From Cyprinodon diabolis (taxonomy: Eukaryota > Chordata > Actinopteri > Cyprinodontiformes > Cyprinodontidae): 64,000 nt of DNA. The stretch is taken from positions 25,408,001-25,472,000 of the forward strand of contig CM060070.1 of the NCBI GenBank assembly GCA_030533445.1, read 5' to 3'. Shown piece by piece: positions 58,587-64,000 of this stretch. The position numbers and the translations under genes are program-made. The first letter of the stretch is position 1; every line of letters starts with the position of its first letter. Under the pieces are notes generated by a model. It did no database searches, was not told where the DNA came from, and was given only the letters and a program-made list of their open reading frames with translations.

Positions 58587-59105
58587 TTAAAGCTGTAGTG
58601 TGTAATAATTACAGGGATATACAGTCAGAAATGTAATATATTATCCATAACTATGTTATTTATCATCATCTACGAGCTCAGCCTCTTAACCTTAATATTT
58701 GCGTTGCCTTAGAATTCGTTATTTATAATTACATAAGAGCGGGTCTCGCAGCCATGGAGGCAGACATCTTTGCGCTACGGCAGCGCAGAGCCAACAAACT
58801 AGCGATTGCGAGATCGCCAAAACGTCACAACGATGTAGAAAAAATAACGGGTATATTTATTATCTTAAGTCTACATGAAATCTATACCCTACACAGACTA
58901 ATGAAATACTATCTGTAAAATTATCTATGTAAACAAACCTCATCACTTGAGAAGGTATGTGATGCGGACGTCGTGGAAGACATTTTGTCCCGTAACGCTT
59001 GCCGTACTGTTGGGGGGGGAGAAGCGTGGGGGGGAGATGTTCATGTTGCTGCAGTCTGCAGTCTGACCGCTAGATGTCGCTAAAAGTTACACACTGTAGC
59101 TTTAA
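58587..59105. mobile_element. TTAA-flanked MITE (about 519 bp)
   Basis: TTAA at 58587-58590 is followed by agctgtagtgtgtaa. At the right end ttacacactgtagct (59087-59101) is its inverse with two mismatches and is followed by TTAA. The word tgaccgctagatgtcgc just inside the right end is typical of a very common teleost MITE family. A plus-strand ATG at 58754 with a strong Kozak context opens a short frame (MEADIFALRQRRANKLAIAR...), probably without function. Confidence 0.8.
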
Positions 59106-59768
59106 AGAAATCACAGTCGCCTTAATCAACAAACATCCTCATGAGTAGTGGTTTGATTTGGTATATCTTTAACAACTCCAACCTACCGTTTTATTTGACA
59201 CAATTAAACGTGTATTGCGATTTGAAAAACGTACTATTATATAATCAATATTTAACTAGCAGCAAAAATGAATGCCATGAGAAATAAGTAGGGGTATTTC
59301 TCATGTTACTCAAAGGTAGCAACATGTGGCTATCACATTTGAAGAGACATTAAAATAAAGAAAAGTGTTGCAATCTAATTTCAAACCACAAATGGCATAC
59401 TATGCAAAATACTATCTTAGCCAAGCATGTAAAGAGGAAATACTGGCCAGGGTTTCCTCTTTACAGGAAAATTGTTCTTTTCTTTTTTTTTTTCTTTTTT
59501 TAATGACAATAACTCTCAATATGGCAAATCACTTATACTGCGAGTTTGCTCATTCAACATTCAGCTTTGTCATAAGACCTGCAAATTACATTTAGCACTG
59601 ACCTCGTAAAACAAAAACAAAATAATTAAATATATATACACACACATATTTATGGAAAATGTTTTTTTTTTTTTTTTTTTTTTTTGCTTTTTTCACATGT
59701 AAATATATAGAAATAACAAGGATTGTGATAGCAAAACTAACAAGGTACTTGAAGAAACTCACCCCTGT

Positions 59769-59801
59769 ATGTATATTCTCAAGAAACTTGAGAATATACA
59801 T
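59769..59801. repeat. Perfect 15-bp inverted repeat, 3-nt loop
   Basis: Arms atgtatattctcaag (59769-59783) and cttgagaatatacat (59787-59801). A second partial copy (cagaatataca) follows directly. Confidence 0.95.
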
Positions 59802-60023
59802 CTCAGAATATACAATTGATTAGCCATTTTCTAATAAGTGTCTGGATAGCTAAAAACCCAACAACGACAGTAACACATCCTTTGCTGTTTTTGGATATAT
59901 TCAAAATAGGAATTCATTTTGACCACATAATTGTCGAAACCGCATACTCGAGAGTTTCGCTAGGAGGCAGGAAAAACATCAACTTAGCATAGCAACAATT
60001 TGTCAACATTAAAAAAGACATAC

Positions 60024-60400
60024 CTTTAAGAGAACGGTCCAATTTCTCTGGTTGTCCACATTTAGGCTGAGGAGCTTGTCATATAAAAGTCATAAAATCT
60101 CAAACTTCTCTTTTGGTTTCCTTTGGCGATCTGTTTGCTACCGTCAGCGTCGCTAGCTAACGTTAGCTAATCAACTAGCCAAAAGCTACAGCAACTAAAC
60201 TGCCAACTTTTTCAACAGACGTACTTCCATTTTTTCCCAACTTGTTTTACAAAAAAGGTATCGTTCCCAAAACAACTGTAGGGGCTGTTTAAAAAATTGT
60301 CTTCGTCTCTCTTTCCGACGTCGCCTTTCCCGGGTTACTATGTTGACGTTTTTCAACGGTGAAACTAGTATCCAAGACGGATAGATAAGTTACAACGAAA
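60024..60400 (-). other. cep350: cep350 noncoding first exon and core promoter area
   Basis: A donor CTTAAAG|GTATGT ends an exon at 60024 that would join the acceptor before the start-codon exon. The 5' limit is not visible. The region is richer in CpG than its surroundings (ccgacgtcgcc, gtcagcgtcgc) and has no TATA box. A 16-bp palindrome tagctaacgttagcta lies at 60154-60169. Confidence 0.6.
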
Positions 60401-60410
60401 TATCGCGATA
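60401..60410. promoter_or_regulatory. tatcgcgata palindrome near the cep350 start site
   Basis: A perfect 10-bp CG-centred palindrome just upstream of the inferred first exon. It resembles, with substitutions, the TCTCGCGAGA element found in vertebrate CpG promoters. Function is inferred only. Confidence 0.3.
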
Positions 60411-61322
60411 GCTGGCTTGCGTCATATGGTCTGACGCTCTTCTCAAACACGAAGTAAACCCTGTAACGATCGGTCCCATTAGAAATTAAATTCCCGATAA
60501 CCTAGATACTTTCTAAATACTGCAACACAAGAGTTTGGTGCCTGTGCTTTTGTTTAAATAGCACGTATGACAATATATGAGTTAAAACTCACTGACATGA
60601 AAGAAAGCCCCCTTTATGCACACAGAAAACAGTCAAAACGACATCTTAGACTATACTACCCTCTTGTGGCCAATGTGGGTAATACATAAACCATTCAAAA
60701 GGTGTGTGCTCATTTTAAACCTGCACAGCTTTAGTTTTAATTTTTCATAAACTTTGTTTTCGCTCGAATCGGCTATTAAGGCATTTTAAAGGCAGACATT
60801 TTGATTTTTACAGTATTTAACGTTGTTATATCTATTTTTTTCATTGGCAAACATGTGAAGGCTGTAAAAATTAAGAGTTTTTTTCTGCAGCATGTGGTCT
60901 GGATGTTCACAGGTGAGTCATAAATATATAAACCGCAGTGCAGTAGTCCGTTAAGATGACAGACCATCGGGTTTCCAGGTTATAGATTTTTGTTTAACCA
61001 TGCAGAAGGCAACAAGTAGGATTCTTATAATGTTTGAAAGCATTTCTGTTATGAAACATCTGATGTCTTAGATTGCATCTCAGCCACTGCATTTATAATC
61101 GGCTTAATTGTATGTCATGATATATTCTTTAAAAGGGGGATGTTATTTAGGCAATCCATCCTTTTCTTTCGGTTCCCCTCGGCAAATAACCTGCTATAAC
61201 CCAGACTCCCTTCCACTCCTCCCTCATTCTCTCTCCCCTCTAAGGACTCAGAGGAAATACTAGAGTGGAGGTGGTCGTTTCTACAGACGCGTTTTCATTT
61301 TTTATATGGAAAGAGGACCGAA

Positions 61323-61347
61323 ATGGACACAAGGTTTTGCCTTTTAG
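61323..61347 (+). CDS. Possible first coding exon of a divergent plus-strand gene
   Basis: ATG in a strong context (CCGAAATGG) encodes MDTRFCLLG and runs into a clean donor (TTTTAG|GTAAGA) after 25 nt. Upstream (about 61180-61320) is a CT-rich, repeat-free stretch that could be a 5' UTR. An overlapping upstream ATG at 61304-61306 (MERGPKWTQG...) ends in a TAG at the donor. No further exon was recognised before 64000, so the gene, if real, cannot be named. Confidence 0.3.
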
Positions 61348-62504
61348 GTAAGAAATTGAAATTCCTCTTTTTCCAGTGCACTAAAATAGTAGAATATAGA
61401 TTATATTTTGCAGTTTTCTAACTGCACACAACTAAAATGTGTTATTTTTTATGGAAGAGGGAAGGGCTGAGGAAAGAAACACTATCAATCACTTTTAGTT
61501 GATTTTGTAACACAAAAATTAAATAGAATTACAACTGAATGGTTGCCCATCAGAAATCAAAGCGTAGCTCATCCTTTTATTGAAAAATTATTCTACAAAA
61601 CATTCAAAATCAATGACAATGCATAAGTCATTCTTCAATGCATTCTGAGTTATACTCAGTGACAGAGCGTTTTGGCACTATTCTGATTGTTTAATAAAAT
61701 TGTCAGTATGAGAAAGGAAACAAATCAGAGGGAATGCTGACGTGTATGGAAAGGGAAGAAAACAGACTTTTAAAAACAAAATGTTTATCTGACTTGCTCC
61801 CTAATAAATACAATCCTACAAGGTTTTCTTATAAGGTTTACTTCTGACAATTAGTTGAAGAAATTATCTTTGTTTTTATGTATTTATTTAGAAAAACATA
61901 CCCCAAGAAATATATGTATTGGGATGGGGGTGAGACATTAGGGCAACCTATTAATCTATTTTCTGAAATAAGAGAGTTAAGTTTAAACAATTGGTGTTTG
62001 TTAGTTGTTAAAGCTACTAAAAGAAAACACAGCATTTCCAGATGATTTCATTACTTCACACGTCCTGTTGGTATCTCCCCCTGTAGGGTGGTGGGCTTTT
62101 ACTAGAATTAATCAAGTGATCGTATTTAGCAAAGAGAAAATGGATCCAGTCTTTGATCGATTCCCCTTCTTTGGACTCCCTTCTTAATTATTTAATCAAA
62201 TGAATACTTACCAGTTACAACCCCAGTGTCTTTATTTCCTGTTTTATTAATCGTTTCTTCTTGAGTGCTCTGATTGGCCAGAGCAAATTGCCCCATTCTC
62301 CCTGACAAGGGTGTAAATTGCTTTTCATGGTGTATAAATTAATGCTGCTGTCCAGCTCAGGAGGGAACATCAATGTACTTCTTAAGCTCTATTTTCATTG
62401 ACCATACTGTGTTTAATAGCAGGCAAAGTCTTTGGTTGATCGCTCTCAAAGATGATATATTTGCAGCAAACTGAAAACAGATTACTAACCCTTTCCCTTG
62501 GTTA

Positions 62505-63060
62505 CATTAAAACCCAGACTTTATTAGTTTATTCTCTATTCTTATGTGAAAGGCCAACGCAAAGTTATGCATGACTATAAACAAAGAAAAAAAGTTGGAA
62601 AAAATATAAAATGTTTTGACAATCATTGTTATTCAGCCCTCTTCAATATGTGGTCATATCAGAGGTTTGTTATGGATAATTACAGAACAAACAGCACAGC
62701 AAAGAACAAAGGACAGGCCAGGGAGAAAATATGGGGGAATTTATTGTAGAGTTAAAACAGCACCTTTTGCTTTGGAGGAGCTTCAGAGAGACAGCACTCA
62801 GGTGGAAAATTCACTTCATAGACTAGCTATTGGTTATGCCAATGCAAGTAGTTTGATCTGTATTGAATAGAGAATAAAAAAGGGATTGCTGAAAGAAAAC
62901 CATAAAAGTTCAGGAGATCGTGCAAACAGGAGGCATATGGATATCTGGGCAAAGAAGACCAACACTGAGCTTTTTTGCCTATATTCAAAATACCATTAGA
63001 GGAAATGGGTTTCCTCAAAAGGACAGAAACGTTTAAAAGAATCTTTCATACCATACAAAA
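62505..63060 (+). repeat. Dispersed teleost repeat, non-autonomous
   Basis: Phrases such as tgacaatcattgttattcag, cttcatagactagctattgg and gaaagaaaaccataaaagtt recur in a dispersed teleost element, as I recall it. No intact open frame. The ends were not resolved, and identification is from memory. Confidence 0.4.
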
Positions 63061-63559
63061 CAAAAGCTCCTCCACTGACAAACATATTCAGCCCTAAGTT
63101 TTCCAAATAATATTTGTGAATTTTTTGTTGTTTATGTGTTTAATTCTTTTAAACAGCATGTGTTAACAATGAAGATAATTATTCATTTTAAAACCTGAGT
63201 CAACACCTTTGTTGGGTGAAAGAGTTCAGGTAAGCTACTAAAGAATGAAAACCATCTTATGGAACCGTGGTGTCAGGGCCTCTTTTCAAGCTGCCGTTAG
63301 TCTAATTTAATTTTAGTGAGCGACACCCACCATTTGATCAGTCGTGTCCAAATACTCAGAATCACTTCAACGACATGGATGTCTGAGAAATGTAAATGTT
63401 CGTTTTGAAGTTTCTGAGGAAAGGATCCGTGTTATCAGATGTCCTGGTCTTTCTGTGACACAAGGTGCAACCTGTAAATGGATAATATAGCGATACCAAT
63501 GGTCAGGAGGGTGCATGACAGGTCAATAGGTACGTATGGAGGTGGGTAGAGTACCCCAA

Positions 63560-63990
63560 AAATGTATTCAATGAAGAGAGGCACTGCTGTAACATTTAAT
63601 TACTAAAGTAAAAGTAGAAAGTAATCATCTAAGAAAGTAGGAGTAAAATAGTGCTTCAGAAGAGGACTAGTATTGAGCAGCTGCTGGCTCCTAGCACCCA
63701 ATTTAAACATTTTCCACATAAACCTATAGACAAGACAACTTTATTTATATAACCCACATCTATACAAAGACAATCAAATATGCTTTACATGAATGAAACA
63801 ATAAAATAGAAAAAAATAAAAGCTAGTAAAGATAAAAAAAAAGCATAAAAGCAGGTAGTAAAACATAAAAAAGTTGGACCACAACCTGAAACTAATGCCT
63901 CAGTTAACATTTTAACATCTGCCATTAAAAGCAGTTCTAAAAAGGCTAATACTGCACATAACTGTGAACAAACTACCTAGAAAACTAATC
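63560..63990 (+). repeat. Teleost dispersed repeat fragments at the window edge
   Basis: tactaaagtaaaagtagaaa at about 63600 and agacaactttatttatataa with gctttacatgaatgaaac at about 63733-63800 are typical of widely dispersed teleost repeats of the form 'caactttatttatatagcac ... gctttacata'. They probably continue past the window. Confidence 0.5.
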
Positions 63991-64000
63991 TTTACAGTAA

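Larger units (their letters stand above)
57401..60023 (-). other. cep350 intron 1 (about 2.6 kb)
   Basis: Between the noncoding first exon and the start-codon exon. Holds a TTAA-flanked MITE (58587-59105), a poly-T run (about 59661-59684) and a perfect 15-bp inverted repeat (59769-59801). Confidence 0.8.
61350..64000. other. Intergenic sequence, right end
   Basis: AT-rich. It contains two dispersed-repeat stretches described separately (62505-63060 and 63560-63990) and no recognised exon. Confidence 0.65.

Noticed and set aside
1..64000. tRNA, rRNA, snRNA or CRISPR-like arrays
   Set aside because: No tRNA B-box with paired arms, no spaced direct repeats and no rRNA-like segment were seen by eye.
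1..64000. A new defence-type or otherwise undescribed gene system
   Set aside because: All strong coding signals resolve into two known vertebrate genes and transposon relics; nothing else forms a linked gene set.

Overview
The window is ordinary nuclear DNA from a bony fish, most likely an acanthomorph teleost. The evidence is AT-rich sequence, GT-AG introns, long microsatellites, and teleost-type hAT, Tc1, TTAA-flanked MITE and LINE-tail repeats. The species cannot be named from this sequence. Two protein-coding genes, both on the minus strand, fill most of it, in the order known from human 1q25 (CEP350 then QSOX1). There are no bacterial features, CRISPR arrays, rRNA or tRNA genes that I can see.

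Positions 1-22756 hold the 5' part of qsox1 (quiescin sulfhydryl oxidase 1). Nine coding exons (388 codons) are visible, from the signal peptide and the active thioredoxin domain (WCGHC) through the second thioredoxin-like domain into the helix-rich region. The Erv/ALR FAD domain, transmembrane segment and stop codon lie beyond the left edge. Intron 8 (1948-9949) and intron 6 (10305-14748) are large and hold repeats plus a few GC-richer blocks that could be regulatory.

Positions 22757-24388 are a short, repeat-bearing gap between the two genes. Positions 24389-60400 hold a complete cep350 gene (centrosome-associated protein 350). It has a noncoding first exon near 60.0-60.4 kb, 36 coding exons whose phases all join without a break (9,099 nt including the stop, 3,032 residues), and a 3' UTR of about 2.5 kb. 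The encoded protein is largely coiled coil and low-complexity sequence, with one CAP-Gly domain near residues 2410-2480. One extra 123-bp open block with good splice sites and the correct phase (36059-36181) could be a cassette exon.

Positions 60400-64000 are intergenic. A possible first coding exon of a divergent plus-strand gene lies at 61323-61347; the rest is repeats.

QSOX1 acts in the secretory pathway, forming disulfides. CEP350 acts at the centrosome and cilium base, anchoring microtubules. Nothing in the sequence suggests that they work together; they are simply old neighbours. I did not find a convincing new biological system. The items most worth checking are the cassette-exon candidate, two MITEs flanked by TTAA, a hAT element that still carries a BED zinc finger, and an (AT)46 tract inside a 224-nt cep350 intron.
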